The position numbers and the translations under genes were made by a program. A stretch of DNA of 64,000 nucleotides, from NCBI GenBank assembly GCA_026018925.1, contig JAKSZU010000018.1:30194452-30258451 (forward strand). Reading direction: 5' to 3'. Position 1 is the first letter of the stretch. Every line of letters begins with the position of its first letter. The notes beneath the pieces were generated by a model that saw only the letters and a program-made list of their open reading frames with translations, had not been told where the DNA came from and made no database searches. Of the stretch, positions 25,232 through 38,145 are shown piece after piece. The stretch is from Tupaia tana. Taxonomy: Eukaryota; Chordata; Mammalia; Scandentia; Tupaiidae.

Positions 25232-25462
25232 AAAGTTTAGTGTTTAAGGCACCAGATCCCACATGGCTGACCGTATGGTTCAAGTCCCAGACCTGGAGGC
25301 TTGAGAAACACACTGGCCGTGTGTGTGTACCCCAAATCCTGATAGGATGAGGGATGGAAGAGAAGGAATTGTGGTATGACCAGTTCCCCATGGGAGGTGC
25401 TGTCTCCCCCTCTTTGACTCTCTCTGGTTAGTGCACTCACTCTCTAGCAAAAAAAAAAAAAA
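25232..25462 (+). mobile_element. Old tRNA SINE, 5'-truncated
   Basis: TTTAAGGCACCAGATCCCAC, GGTTCAAGTCCC and poly-A at 25450-25464. Confidence 0.7.
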
Positions 25463-25721
25463 AAGTTATGCTAATCTATAGTCAACCCTTATGAAGGTTT
25501 TGACTCTAGAAGTTTATTTCTCTATAAACAAAATCCTTCTTGTAAATCTTTATCTCCTCCACTTTGTTTCATAAAATAGACATTTCTCCCTTTTCCAAAT
25601 TATTAAGAAACCACTTCTTCTCTTCTTTTTCTTTGTTTTCTTCTTTCTAGTTTTTAAATTTTAAATTGCAACCTAATCACAAAGTGACACCCCATTGCTT
25701 TTGCAGTATGCTATTTTTTAA

Positions 25722-25915
25722 AAAAGAATTATTTAATTTTATTTATTATTATTATTATTATTTTAATCTGCTAAAGAGCTTGCAGGCTGGGGGCGGGGGA
25801 TGGGGGGGAGAGAGAGAGAGAAAGTGAGAAAGCAAGCTGCCAGGTCAAGGACTTGAACCACAGTCGACTATGTGGGAGTCCAGCGCCCCAACCCCCCACG
25901 CCACCTGCTGGCCCC
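25722..25915 (-). mobile_element. tRNA SINE, short form
   Basis: Tail with TTATTATTATTA and head CCACCTGCTGGCCCC. Related CAGTAT and CAGTAC bases flank it. Confidence 0.75.
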
Positions 25916-25929
25916 ACAGTACACTATTT

Positions 25930-26130
25930 TTTAAAGTTTATTTACTTATGTCCTCCATGAGCGAGACAGATAAAGAGACAGTACTCCCAACAGGGTCTTA
26001 ACATCACGGTCTATCTCAGCTTCCGTCTGACTCATTCTGGGAGGTCACCAGATGTGACTTGGAACTTCTCATGTAGGTCAGCCTCCTCGAGTGTCATGCG
26101 TTCCCGCTGAGGCACTGCCCAGCCCTGCCG
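25930..26130 (-). mobile_element. Second-family tRNA SINE
   Basis: AGTACTCCCAACAGGGTCTT and a right end near GCACTGCCCAGCCC match copies at 35030, 46780 and 48470. Confidence 0.6.
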
Positions 26131-26309
26131 TATTCTATTTGTTAGAAGTGACTAGGTCCATTCCATACCCGAGGGGTGGCACAAAGGCATGAGCTCCAGA
26201 GGCTGGATCCCTGAGGTCGTCCTCACAGTCCGCCTCCCCAGGCGGGAAGACAATGGTATGTCCGGGGCTTGGGTTCTTTGCCCTGCCACTCCCTTTGTCT
26301 AGAGCAGCC

Positions 26310-26470
26310 TCTCTCCCTGTCTCCCCTTCATCCGTTGGGTCTCGGGTTTAAAGACCACTTCTTCGGTAAAGCCTTCCCGCACCCCAGCATGGGCTGAGTC
26401 CCTCGTTACCTCATGTTGCACCTCACACAGTTGCAATTACTGGTAACAAAGCAGCTCTCACTTAGACAGC
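26310..26470 (+). repeat. L2-type fragment
   Basis: GACCACTTCTTCGGTAAAGC theme of the L2 end. Confidence 0.45.
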
Positions 26471-26479
26471 CACATCCGG

Positions 26480-26660
26480 GGCTGGGTGCTGACGCCTAAC
26501 AAGTGTGAATGCCACTTTTCCAACAACCCTGTCAGACAGGGACTGTGATGGCCCACCTTGTACAGAGGGAGAAACTGAGGCTAGGAGGGGCTAAGTTTCC
26601 CGAAGTCACTCCTAGTAAAAGGCAAACCAGCCCTGGGGCTCCAGAGCCTGTGTGCCCCGG
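26480..26660 (+). repeat. MIR element
   Basis: GAGAAACTGAGGCTAGGAGG core. Confidence 0.72.
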
Positions 26661-27059
26661 CAGGTGCTGTGTGGTGCTCGGTTTCATTGTCTCCGATGAG
26701 GCTGTGGGCTGTCTGCTGTGCTCACCGCCCTAGTTCTGGCACCTGGCACAGCGCCTGGCTCATGGTGGGTGCTTAATAATGCAGAGGAATGGAGAAAATT
26801 GAATCCTGCCAGCCGCCAGGAAGGAGGCAAAACCCTCCTGTGGGGGGGGCCAGCTCTGACAGCCTGCATTCAGGGAGAAGCTAAACCTCTGCTGTTATCT
26901 TCTCCTTGCTCATCTGGCCTCGACTTCCTGTCTCTGTCTTACCTGTCCCCATCTCCATACTTCTGCCCTAGAGTCACACCCTGCCATCCCACACATTGCT
27001 CCAAAAAAAGCCCTCCAGACTTTTTCTCTCTCCCAGCCCCTAACATCTCCCAAAACCCC

Positions 27060-27315
27060 TTTCAAATGCCTCCCCCTCCAAGAAGTCTTCCTTGAGCTCT
27101 CAAACTGATGGAGCCTCTTTCTTCTTAAAGCAACCAGAGCTTTGGCTTGTACCTTGCCTCAGTCTCCCCATCTGAGTCTGCCAGTTTCTTCCAGCTCTGA
27201 AGCATGCACGATTCCACTCAGGAAATTCTTGGGTAGTCTTACCCTCCCCTCTAGTTCGTGAGCACCCTGAAGGGTAGAGACCATTTTGTTGTTGTTTGTC
27301 CCCAGTGACCAGCAC
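27060..27315 (+). repeat. L2-type 3' region
   Basis: AAGAAGTCTTCCTTGAGCTC and GTGAGCACCCTGAAGGGTAG. Confidence 0.6.
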
Positions 27316-27396
27316 AGGCCATGGAGACTTTTAGGCATCCATAATCATTTTTGCAATGAAATGGTCTGGAAAGCTGGGTTAAAATGGCACGTTCAG

Positions 27397-27910
27397 GGGA
27401 CCAGCAGGTGGTGTGGTGGTTAAGGTGCTGGACACTCCCACATGGCTGACAACGGTTCGAGTCCAGGATTTGGTGGCTTGCTTTCTTTTCTTTTCTTTTC
27501 TTTTCTTTTCTTTTCTTTTCTTTTCTTTTCTTTTCTTTTCTTTTTCTTTCTTTATTTATTTTGGAGAGATTTTTGCTATAGGGTGCGTGCACTCGCCAGA
27601 CAGCGAGAGACATAGAGACAGAAAGCAAGAAATCACCCCCCAGGGGGGATGATCACGCCGCAATCCCTTCTCCTCCATTCTCCTCTCGGGATCTTGGGCA
27701 CGCACGCACATGCGCCTGGCGTGAGTTTTAAGCCACCGGGTCCGGGACGCGAACCGTGGTTGACTACGTGGGAGTCCAGCGACATAGCCATTACGCTAAC
27801 TGCTGGTTCCCGGTTGCTTGCTTTCTCACTTTCCCTCTCTCTTTCTCTCTCTCTCTGGTCAAATTAAAATAAAGGAACACATAAATAAAATTAAATAATA
27901 ATTATTTTTT
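27397..27910 (+). mobile_element. tRNA SINE, short form, split
   Basis: Head 27397-27483 and tail from 27813 on, interrupted by a minus-strand SINE. GCTTGCTTTCT recurs at the break. Confidence 0.8.
27481..27811 (-). mobile_element. tRNA SINE, long form, nested, with TTTTC tail
   Basis: The tail has expanded into a TTTTC array at 27484-27545. The body is near consensus, ending CTGCTGGTTCCC. Confidence 0.87.
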
Positions 27911-28051
27911 TAAAAAATAGGCAGGCTCAGTGGAAATACACATTGCTTGCACCTGCTCAAAATTCCATGGAAATCCAGGAAAAGCCATTCCCTAAAAGGC
28001 TAAATGATGGAATATAATAAAGACTGTCACTAGGAAAAAACTAAGTTGAGG

Positions 28052-28150
28052 CCAGAAGGTAGCGTGGAGGTTAAGGAGGCTGGATTCCACATGGATGACT
28101 ACACAGTTTGAGTCTCAGATCTTGTGGCTTGAAAACACACCATAAAAAGC
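28052..28150 (+). mobile_element. tRNA SINE head fragment
   Basis: AGGCCAGAAGGTAGCGTGG to TTGAAAACACACC. The 3' half is missing. Confidence 0.6.
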
Positions 28151-28159
28151 TATAAAGCA

Positions 28160-28420
28160 GGACCAGTGGATGTAATGGTTATGTCACTGGACTCTCATGT
28201 TGTCTAACGCGGTTCAAGTCCTAGACACAGAGGCTTAAAACTCACACCTGTCACATGTGCATGCATGCCCAAAATCCCAAGAGGAGAATGGAGAAGAGAT
28301 TGCAGTGTAGCCACCCCCTCAAGGGGTGATTTCTCGCCTTCTCTCTCTCTGGCGAATGAATGGCAAGCTGATGTGCCATATAGCAAAAATCTCTCATTAA
28401 AAACAAAAACAAAAACAAAA
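28160..28420 (+). mobile_element. tRNA SINE, long form
   Basis: GGACCAGTGGATGTAATGG head and A/C-interspersed tail. GCTATAA flanks both ends. Confidence 0.78.
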
Positions 28421-28440
28421 AAAATGCTATAAGGAAATTT

Positions 28441-28680
28441 GGGGGCCCAGTAGGTAGCAAACTGAACTGCAATGCTAGAAGCCACATGACTGACTATGGG
28501 TTCAGATTCCCAGATCAACCTGAAAACATGCTGAGGGGCATGTGTGTGTGTGCCCAAGATCCTGACCATCCGAACAGCTGGACTAAGGGACTCATGGCAC
28601 AATGGAACCCTGTCGAGGTGCTTCTCTTTCTGTCTCATGCACATGCTCTCTATCACGAATAAATCTTTAAAAAAAAAAAT
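28441..28680 (+). mobile_element. Diverged tRNA SINE
   Basis: GGGGCCCAGTAGGTAGC head. A reverse-orientation relative of its first 70 bp lies at 29510-29582. Confidence 0.6.
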
Positions 28681-28711
28681 TGGGGAATAAAAGAAACATT
28701 AAAAAAAAAAA

Positions 28712-28985
28712 ATGAAGGCCACACTGTGGCCTGGCGATTAAGTGGCTAGATCCTACATGACTGACTGTGTGGTTCAAGTCCCAGACCTGGCAGCTTGAAA
28801 AACACGCTGGGTGTGTGCATGTCCTCAAAATCCTGAAAGGAGGGAGAGATGTGGAGAAGAGATTGTGGCGTGACTGCACCCCATGGAGGCGGCTTTCTCA
28901 CTTTCCATCTCTCTCTTTCTTTCTGTCTGCCTCTCTCTGGTGAGCGCACAAGCCCTCTGGCAAATAAAAAGAGAAAAGAAAAGAA
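28712..28985 (+). mobile_element. tRNA SINE, older long form
   Basis: GGTTCAAGTCCCAGACCTGG and the TGGTGAGCGCAC end motif. Confidence 0.72.
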
Positions 28986-29199
28986 AAAAGAAGAGAAAGG
29001 AAAAGAAAAGGAAAGAAAAAAAAAAGAAGAGGAAATGAAAGGGAAAATAGAATGCTTGTTTATTACTTTGGGGTAAAAATGACTCTTTGAATAAGACACA
29101 TAAACAGTAAGACTGATAAATTTGAGATTGTCTTGTGTTAAGTTCTTTTAAATATCGTATTAAATAAATTTAAATACATTATTAATAGACAACTCTAGA

Positions 29200-29430
29200 G
29201 GGACCAGCAGTTAGCGTAATGGCTATGTAGTCGACCGCGGTTTGCACCCCAGACCCGGTGGCTTAAAACTCACGCCGAGCGCATATGCGTGCATGCCCAG
29301 GATCCAAGGGATTGCGGCGTGGCCATCCCCCTGGGGGGTGATTTATCGCTTTCTGTCTGTCTCTCTCTGTCTGACAAGCGCTTGCACCCTATAGCAAAAA
29401 CCTCTTCCCCCTGCCCCCCAAAAAAGAGAG
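29200..29430 (+). mobile_element. tRNA SINE, long form with internal deletions
   Basis: GGGACCAGCAGTTAGCGTAA head; lacks part of the anticodon-arm region and the GAGAGGAGAATGG block. Flanked by GACAACTCTAGA. Confidence 0.8.
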
Positions 29431-29582
29431 ACAACTCTAGAACAGTATGATGATTATACCCATTTTATAGATGGGGTAATGGGGCTTAGGGTTAATTGTA
29501 TGAGGTACACCCAGCATATTTTCAGGTTGACCTGAGAATCTGAACCCATGGTCAGTCATGTGGCTTTTAGCATTGCAGTTCA

Positions 29583-29891
29583 CTTTTCTTTTCTTTTCTT
29601 TTCTTTTCTTTTCTTTTCTTTTCTTTTCTTTTTCTTTTTAGAGATTTCTGCTATAGGGCACATGTACTCTCTGGAGAGACAGAGAGAGACAGAGGGACAG
29701 AAAGCAAAATATCACCTCCCCCCCCGCCGCCGGGGTAATGGCTATGCCACTATCCCTTCTCCATTCTCTTCTTGGGATCTTGGGCACACATGTGCCTGAT
29801 GTGAGTTTTAAGCCACTGGGTGCAGGATTTGAACCTCAGTCAACTATATGGGAAGTCCAGTGATGTAACCATTACACCATCTGCTGGCCCT
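29583..29891 (-). mobile_element. tRNA SINE, long form with TTTTC tail
   Basis: TTTTC array 29583-29635, CTATAGGGCACATG, head CATCTGCTGGCCC. It splits an older minus-strand fragment (29510-29582). Confidence 0.8.
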
Positions 29892-30746
29892 GTGCAATTC
29901 AGTTTTCTTCTATACTCAGCTCGTTAAATTAAAAACAAAAAACAAAACGAAACAAAAAAAATCAAACCTATTGAGCATTTGAATGGACTGTTCTGGAAAA
30001 CTAACTTGGAGGAAAAGCGATGTGTTTACAGTATTGTCTCCCCTTCCTGGGAAACTTTTTTCTCCCTGAACTCTATTTCTCCCTTCTCAGGCACCCTAGG
30101 TAGATTTGAGAGTCCCCTTTCATCAAAGATTGGACCAAAACTGCCATAAACCATGGATTAAGACTCTTATTACCCTACTTCCCGTTGAAGAAGGAAGAGG
30201 CTGGAGACCAACTGCCAAATGAGAAGAGCTGAAAAGGAGCTGAACAACCAGCTTTGGGGAGACAGGCTATTCAAGGAGGTGACCTTGGAGACGCAGTGGA
30301 GTTTGCCAAGACAAGCCCCTGGGCCTCCTAGACTCTCCTCCAATGATTCTGAAAACAGGCAGTTTTGCAGGAACAGCTAGAAAGTTCCAGAAATCACAGG
30401 TCCTTGGGGCTGAAGTCTGATTTTAACTCCTCTTTGCCCCACTGTAGAGATGAAGAAAGGGAGGTCAGGAGGTCAGAGACCAACCTAGATAGGTCTGGTC
30501 TCCCCTTTTCTCCAAAGTCGAGTTTGAGTTCGCAGGAAGATCGAATGCCATCTGAAGATGAGGGAGAATGTACAACAGTCCCCATATCCTCAGACCCTCC
30601 TTCCCAGGGATGCCCGAAACCGTAGGTGGTACCAAACCCTGTACATACTATGTTTGATCTGATGACAAATGATGACCTGTGACCTGAGCAGGATGGACCT
30701 GGACAGCATGACACTTCTTCACACTACTCAGAACAGTACACAATTT

Positions 30747-30978
30747 GGGACCAGCAGATGGCATGATGGTTACCTCACTGGACTCCCATGTAGTTGACCC
30801 TGGCTCGAGTCCCGGACCCAGTGGTTTAAAACTCATGCTGGGCACGTGTCCATGATCCCAAGAGTAGAATGGAGGACAAGGGATTGCAGCATGATCAACC
30901 GCCCTGAGGGGGGATTTCTTGTTTTCTGTCTCTCTGGCGAGCACACACACTCTATAGCAAAAATCTCTCTTTTTTAAA
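30747..30978 (+). mobile_element. tRNA SINE, long form
   Basis: Flanked by AGTACACAATTT on both sides. Confidence 0.83.
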
Positions 30979-31009
30979 AAAAAGTACACAATTTAAAGCA
31001 TGAATTATT

Positions 31010-31108
31010 TGGGCCAGCCGGGTAGCATGGTGGTTAAGGCAGCTGGATCCTACATAGGCCACTTGGTGGTTCAAATCCCAGACCCAGTGACTTGAAAAAC
31101 ACTCTGGG

Positions 31109-31148
<40 letters not shown>

Positions 31149-31292
31149 TGTGTGTGTGTGTGTCCAAAATCCCAGAGGCAGAATGGTCAAGGGATTGTGA
31201 CATGGCCATCCCCTCCTGGGGGGTGATTTTTCATTTTCCCTTTCTCTCTGTCTTTCTCCAGTGAGCACACACATCCTAGAGCAAAACTACAA
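31010..31292 (+). mobile_element. tRNA SINE, older long form with TG array
   Basis: GGGCCAGCCGGGTAGCATGG head. The TG tract at 31109-31163 sits where this family carries GTGTGTG. Confidence 0.78.
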
Positions 31293-31525
31293 ACAAAACT
31301 ATGAACTGTTTCTTCGGGGATTTTCCAGGTAATGTTTTCAGGCCACAGTTGATTGCAGATAACTGAAGCAGTGGAAAGAGAAACAATGGATTGGGGTGTG
31401 GGGGGGTCCGTCTCAGCCCCACATAGACCAATGGCCAGGTCTCAGGATTCCACTCTGAACTGTCCCCACCTTCCACATCCTTTGCCCCTTAAGAAGAGAC
31501 CAGTCGGCTCATGCTGTTCATGGCA

Positions 31526-31531
31526 TTTATT
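31526..31531 (-). other. Polyadenylation signal of MT3
   Basis: AATAAA on the minus strand, 118 bp beyond the stop codon. Confidence 0.82.
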
Positions 31532-31648
31532 GTCACTTGCCTGCCACCAGCAGGGTTAGGAGACACCCAGCGGTGCCCCACTGTGGTCAGAGGTGGCACG
31601 GGGCCATGTCGCACTATTTACACTCACTCCACACAGAGGGGCACGTCC

Positions 31649-32964
<1,316 letters not shown>

Positions 32965-33053
32965 GTCGCGGCGAGCGGCCACTGGAGGCGGCAAATTGGC
33001 TTCTCGAGGCAACTGGACGCACTGCTTGGCTCGCAACAGCAGGTGGCGAGGCT

Positions 33054-33059
33054 TTTATA
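33054..33059 (-). promoter_or_regulatory. TATA box of MT3
   Basis: TATAAA on the minus strand, 90 bp upstream of the ATG, in a CpG-rich stretch running to about 33340. Confidence 0.82.
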
Positions 33060-33184
33060 GCCTCAGGCGGGAGCGCGCCTGCAAAGCCCGCTGGGCGCCC
33101 GCCCCTGCGCATGGCGCCCGCTCTCCCCGCCTGCGCGCGCTGGACCCCAGCGCATTGCGGCAGCTGTTCCCGCGCCCGCGCCCG

Positions 33185-33253
33185 TGCGCACTGCCCGGGG
33201 CCCTCCTGCCCGCGCGTGCACCTGCCGTCCTGCATGGTTCGCCGTGTGCGCGC
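33185..33253 (-). promoter_or_regulatory. MRE-like cores upstream of MT3
   Basis: TGCRCNC matches lie at 33185-33191 and 33247-33253 (plus strand), more than 120 bp above the TATA box. No extended 12-mer match or TATA-proximal site was found, in keeping with weak metal response. In DNA this GC-rich the cores may be chance. Confidence 0.4.
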
Positions 33254-33479
33254 AGTAGCCCACTCTCCGCGGTGGGGGCCGCCAGGGACGCCTCCACCTG
33301 CGGCCGCTGCAGGTGGAAGCGCGCACGTACCATGTCTGAAAGTAGAGGGAAGGCGGCTTTTTATATTTCCCAGCCCTCCCTGCGCCTCATCCTCCTCATC
33401 CTAGACTTCTCTGGAGCGTCATTTTCTGCCCAAATAGGGCACTGAGCTGGGGGACAGAAAGAACCCCTCACTTTAGGCC

Positions 33480-33655
33480 CAATACTCACTATTGCACCCA
33501 CGGCGTGTGCACAGGAAAGGGTCGTTTTCCATCCTGCCTAGGTCCTTGATTCGTATTCCCATTATACAAATAAGGAAAAGTGAGACCTGAGAGGAAGAGA
33601 CCCTCCTAGGGCCCAGAATGAGTCTGAGGCGGATCCTGGCCTAGAACTCAGAACT
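33480..33655 (+). repeat. MIR fragment
   Basis: ATTATACAAATAAGGAAAAG followed by CCTGAGAGGAAGAGACCC. Confidence 0.55.
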
Positions 33656-33664
33656 CAGGTACCC

Positions 33665-34020
33665 AAAAGCAGTGGTCCACAACCTTCCCTGCACCAGGGA
33701 CCCGCCTGGTGGAAGATAATCTCTCCAGGGAGGGGGGATGGATTGGAACCGGATACTCAAATGCACAGCATCCACTATGCACCTGTTTCCAGCACGTTGC
33801 AATGTACAAGGAAACTATCACAACTGCAGAGTTTGGGCTCCTACGAGAATCCAGTACTGGGGGTGATCTGACAGGAGGCAGAGCCCGGCGGCCAAGACGA
33901 GTAATGGGGAATGGCTGCAAACACAGACGAAGCCCTCCTGCTGGCCTGCTGCCCACCCTGGGCTGGGCTACCAGGGTAGGAAGCCAAGGGGCCTGGACCA
34001 GTGACAGTCTGAGGTAGGGG
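33665..34020 (+). mobile_element. DNA-transposon fossil, family not named
   Basis: Contains CACCAGGGACC near its left end and GATCTGACAGGAGGC in the middle, both familiar from an old non-autonomous mammalian DNA transposon. Confidence 0.45.
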
Positions 34021-34109
34021 TTACCCTAAGGCCTTGTCAGTAGAAGCATGCCACTTCACTGCCCACCCATCACACATCTAAGGAACATAAAATCAGAAGA
34101 GGTGGGTTT

Positions 34110-34356
34110 TGTTTTTGTTTTTGTTTTAGTTTTTCTATAGAATCCATATGCTGGTTAGAGAGAGAGGGAACCCCTGCAATGGCCATGCTGAAATACCTTT
34201 ACCATACCTTCTCCTCCAGTCACCTCTCTTGATTTTGGGCACGCATGCACACTGAACTAGCATGATTTTTTCAAGCTGCTAGGTCTAGTACTCACCCCAT
34301 GCAGTTAGCCAGGTGGAATCCAGTACCTTAACCACCACAGCACCTGCTGGCCCAAG
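34110..34356 (-). mobile_element. tRNA SINE, older long form
   Basis: TTTTTCTATAGAATCC at the tail side and CACCTGCTGGCCC head. Confidence 0.72.
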
Positions 34357-35029
34357 GGAAATTTTTCTATTTAGTAAAAAGAGCTTGGAAAAAAAAAAAA
34401 AAAAAGATGAATAAATACTTAATACTTTTAGAGGAAAAACTAAAGGAAAAGAAGTATAAATTGCCTTGGGAGTGCCTGGGGAACTAGTATCTTCTACCCT
34501 AAGTCCAGACTCAGATCAGCTCTGGGGTGGTTGCTCCCCCATTTCCCCAACGGATTGCTAAAGTTCTAACATCACCTTTCAAGGATGACCCTAAGACAGG
34601 GACAGGCACTCCTATTACATCCTCTTCTGCCTTCCAAGGGCTGCTGCCAAGGAAGGTTACTTGTGCGTGAGCAGCACAGTGACCTGGGTAAGAGGAAAGC
34701 AGGAAATAATTGCTCTTCACAAGACAGGACCATCCAGGAGCCCTTGAGACAACAAAGTTGGGGGGAGAGGAGAGAAGAGAGCAGACCTGGGAGAGAAGAA
34801 ACTCTTTGCAGAGGGCGTTGTAGACATGTTACTGTGCGGTATAACTATCTCTGTCCCTCTGAAACTTTCTGGAAATCTGTCTTACTTGCCAAGCCAGGGT
34901 TGGGGTAGAGCTGAGTGGTAAGGTGGTCCGCAATGAAAGCAGGGCCAGAGTAAGTGTGAGACAAAGAGTGAGTTGCACTGGAGGAACACAGACAAAATTT
35001 GCCCTGAAATGAGAAATGTTTTTAAAACT

Positions 35030-35250
35030 TAATTTTTTTTCCATGAGCTAGAGAGACAGAGAAAACGAGGCAGCATTCCCAACAAGGTCTTGATGCCTTG
35101 ATCCACTTCTAGCCCCAGCCAGCCCCAGATCATGGGCACACATGCACCTGGCATGTTCAGGGAGGTCTCTGGACGTGAACCTGGAACCTTCTTATGTGGG
35201 TCAGCCTCACAGAGCATCATGCTTTACCATCGTGCCATGCTCTGGCCCTG
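35030..35250 (-). mobile_element. Second-family tRNA SINE
   Basis: CATTCCCAACAAGGTCTTGA and CACACATGCACCTGGCATG. Head near GCCATGCTCTGGCCC. Confidence 0.65.
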
Positions 35251-35279
35251 AGTCTGAGTTATTAATAAAAATAGAGATC

Positions 35280-35530
35280 TAAGGTCGAGGGGATACATGG
35301 CAGGGGGTCTTTCAGAGTCTGAAGACATCAAGTCATGGGGTCAAGAGTGGAGCAGAGTGGCTGTGTCCATCAGTTTCATCTCGTTCCTTCTCCTTATAAT
35401 CCCAATCATAGGGACCTCACCCTAACTAACTTTCAGCATCACGAGGATAGTTCGTTTCCCCTTAGTACCATCACAACTAAATCTCAGCATATGAATTTTG
35501 GGGTGACATACGCCATAGCAGATAGGAACA
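35280..35530 (+). mobile_element. Ancient repeat fragment, family not named
   Basis: Contains AGGGACCTCACCC and ATGAATTTTGGGGTGACA, common to an old interspersed repeat. Boundaries uncertain. Confidence 0.3.
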
Positions 35531-36289
35531 CTGGGATTCCTGGGAGAAGCTGTGCACAGCCAACTGTCCCCATGCAAACATGAACCTCTGTTCTAAATCT
35601 GAGCTGGACAATGCTTTCAAATGTTGGTTGAAAATCCCTCTTTCCCTAAAATATTACCTCCAGTGGCCCCCCCCATGGCCTCATCTGGGACTGAGCTAGC
35701 TGGTTTCTTCAGGCCTTTGTTTGCAGGCTAGATTGGTTCATGAGATTAAGTGGAAGAAAGAGATAACAATGAACAGGAGAAGAAAGATGAGTCAGAGGAG
35801 ATATCTAAGATCCGAGCCTGAGCTTGTTCTCAACATTGGTGGGAATTTCAGATTCCAGTTCACCAACTCTCGCACAATATTCTTTTTTTTTTTTTTTTGT
35901 ATCTAAGGGAATTTTTACTAAGTACACTCTGGCTTCATCCCTCTCTGGTCTAGGCCCTGAACATTCCCTAGACTTTAGGGCTTCCATATCTAGGATTTGG
36001 CCCCTGAGGATCACTCAGTCGAAGCTGTCTCCCCTCCATTCCCCTGAGGCTGCTCAGATTTCCTTGGGATTGAGGCTGCAGAGCTGAAATGGCTACTCCC
36101 CTGGTCTCTCAAGGGTGGCCAGGATACTAAGTTTCTGAAAACTACAGTATTCTTCTGAAACACCTTGTCCCTATTTTTCTGGTGGCCTGGTCTCTCTTCC
36201 TTCTGTTTGTTTCATAGCATGTAATACTTTCTAATAAATTATTTACTTATTTGTAATGTTTGCATGTTGTCTGTCTCCTCCTGCTAGAA

Positions 36290-36545
36290 AAAAATTTTTT
36301 GATTTGCTGGAGGGTGCATGTGCTTATCAGAAACAGAAGCAGAGTGACAGAGAGAGGGAGAGAGCACTCCCCAGTGAGGAATGGTCACACTGTGATTATC
36401 CATTTTTCCATTTCTCCATCCTGCTAAGATTTGGGGCGCACACACACACACACACACACGGCATTTTTCTCAAGCCACCAAGGCCGGTACTTGAACCACA
36501 CTCTCAATCATGTGGGATCCACCTTCCTCACTCACCAGACCATGA
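36290..36545 (-). mobile_element. Diverged tRNA SINE
   Basis: GCTGGAGGGTGCATGTGC and a CA run at 36440-36460. The head is poorly preserved. Confidence 0.6.
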
Positions 36546-36699
36546 GTGAACTCCTTCCTGCTAGAATTGAAGAAGGCAAGAGCGAGGGTCATTGTTTCCG
36601 TTCATTGATATATCCAAAGTGTCTAGTACACAGGAGACAGCCAGGACGCATTTATTGAATGAGTGAATGAATAAATGATTCCGAAGTTGTGCTTGCTGG

Positions 36700-36870
36700 T
36701 TTCACAGTGCGTCCATGCCACTTAGCAGTAATGTAGCAACTTACTTAAAATTTCTGTGCCTTGAGTCACTCGAGAGTAAAGTTAGAATGATAGTCATTTC
36801 TATTTCATGACTTTGTCAGGGGTTTAAAAGCAATGGCACTTAGAAAGCCCTTAGAGTAAGCCCTAACCAT
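36700..36870 (+). repeat. MIR-type fragment
   Basis: CAACTTACTTAAAATTTCTG and GGGGTTTAAAAGCAATGGCA theme of the MIR family. Confidence 0.5.
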
Positions 36871-37417
36871 GTTGGTTCATACCATTCACAAGGGAAGAGG
36901 TCAGGTGGGGAGGACACTGCATGGAGTCCCAAAACCCTAAATCTCCTACTTGGCATACAGCTTCATTGTCACAGCAGCTCTGTGCTTTCTGAAATGTGCT
37001 GGCCTCCAATGGCTACAGGACTACAGGTGTCAGCATGAACCAGCTAAGTCACAGACATCAATCCTCCCTCCAGGCCCATAACCCAATCCCAGTGCTCCCT
37101 GGAAGAAGGGAGTATACAGAGATTTTTATCTTTTCAATTAGGTTGGGGCCAATGAGCAGGCCCAGGTAGGCCAAGGGGCAGAGATCATGCAGTATCATAC
37201 CAACTAAGGGATGGAAAATCCCCAGTTGATCTCGGAAAAAAACCAGGAGCCCAGCAAGTCCCACGCCCTGGCTGAAATTGGCCTAATGCAGCATTAACAC
37301 TGTCACATTGCTCTCAAAGAGTTTTCCAGGCACTGAATCATTGGCCAGGATTTTAGGAGTCTGTGTAAGCAGTAGTGTATAAAAACAGTACAGATATGCT
37401 TATCAGCATATAAAATT

Positions 37418-37694
37418 CTTTCTTTTTTTTTTTTTTTTTTTTTGAGAGATTTTTGCTACAGGGTGTGTGCACGCACCAGAAAGGCAGAGAGAGACAGAGA
37501 GACAGAAAGTGAGAAATCACTCCCCAGAGGAGATGGCCACGCCACAATCCCTTCTCCTCCATTCTCCTCTCCGGATCTTGGTCACGTATGCACATGCACC
37601 CAGCATGAGTTTAAACCACTGGGTTTGGAACTCAAACTGTGGTCAACTACTTGGGAGTCCAGCGACATAGCCATTATGCCAACTGCTGGTCCCT
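37418..37694 (-). mobile_element. tRNA SINE, long form
   Basis: T tail, GCTACAGGGTGTGTGC, and head CAACTGCTGGTCCC. Confidence 0.85.
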
Positions 37695-37919
37695 AAAGTT
37701 ATTTCTTGAATAGATCTGGATTTATCAGAAGGATGACTTTTGAATTAGCAATTTTGTCCACAAGGCAGCTGAAGCCATAGAAGGGCTCTGGTCTAGGATT
37801 CCCCCTGGTTTCTAGTTCCAGCCTGTCTAGGCAGTAGCTTTCTGAACTCCAGGAAGCCTCTCCCTAGTGTGTGCCCCGGTATTCACATGGTTGACCAGAT
37901 GACTGCTAGTGGCTACTAT

Positions 37920-38145
37920 GGACAGTGTCCTTCACTTATTGGGAGTTTACTATACACCAGTTACCACAGAATGCTATGTAAAGCATCACATGTTACCTCA
38001 TTTACTCCTTCTATTTACCCTTATGCTGGGCTTCATTAATCCCATTTTGCAGGTAAGGAAATTGAGGCTCAGAGAGATTAACTTACTTGTCCTGAAAGCT
38101 GACTCAGAACTTGAACCTAAGTACAATGCTATTCAGCCTGCTGTG
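37920..38145 (+). repeat. MIR element, nearly full length
   Basis: TTTTGCAGGTAAGGAAATTG then GGCTCAGAGAGATTAACTTA. Long and well preserved. Confidence 0.8.

Larger units (their letters stand above)
16270..31515. other. Intergenic region between MT2A-position gene and MT3
   Basis: No supported gene. Open stretches such as 17303-17707 lack any recognisable domain and look like chance. The content is mainly SINEs, with MIR, L2, LTR and other old repeats. Confidence 0.65.
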
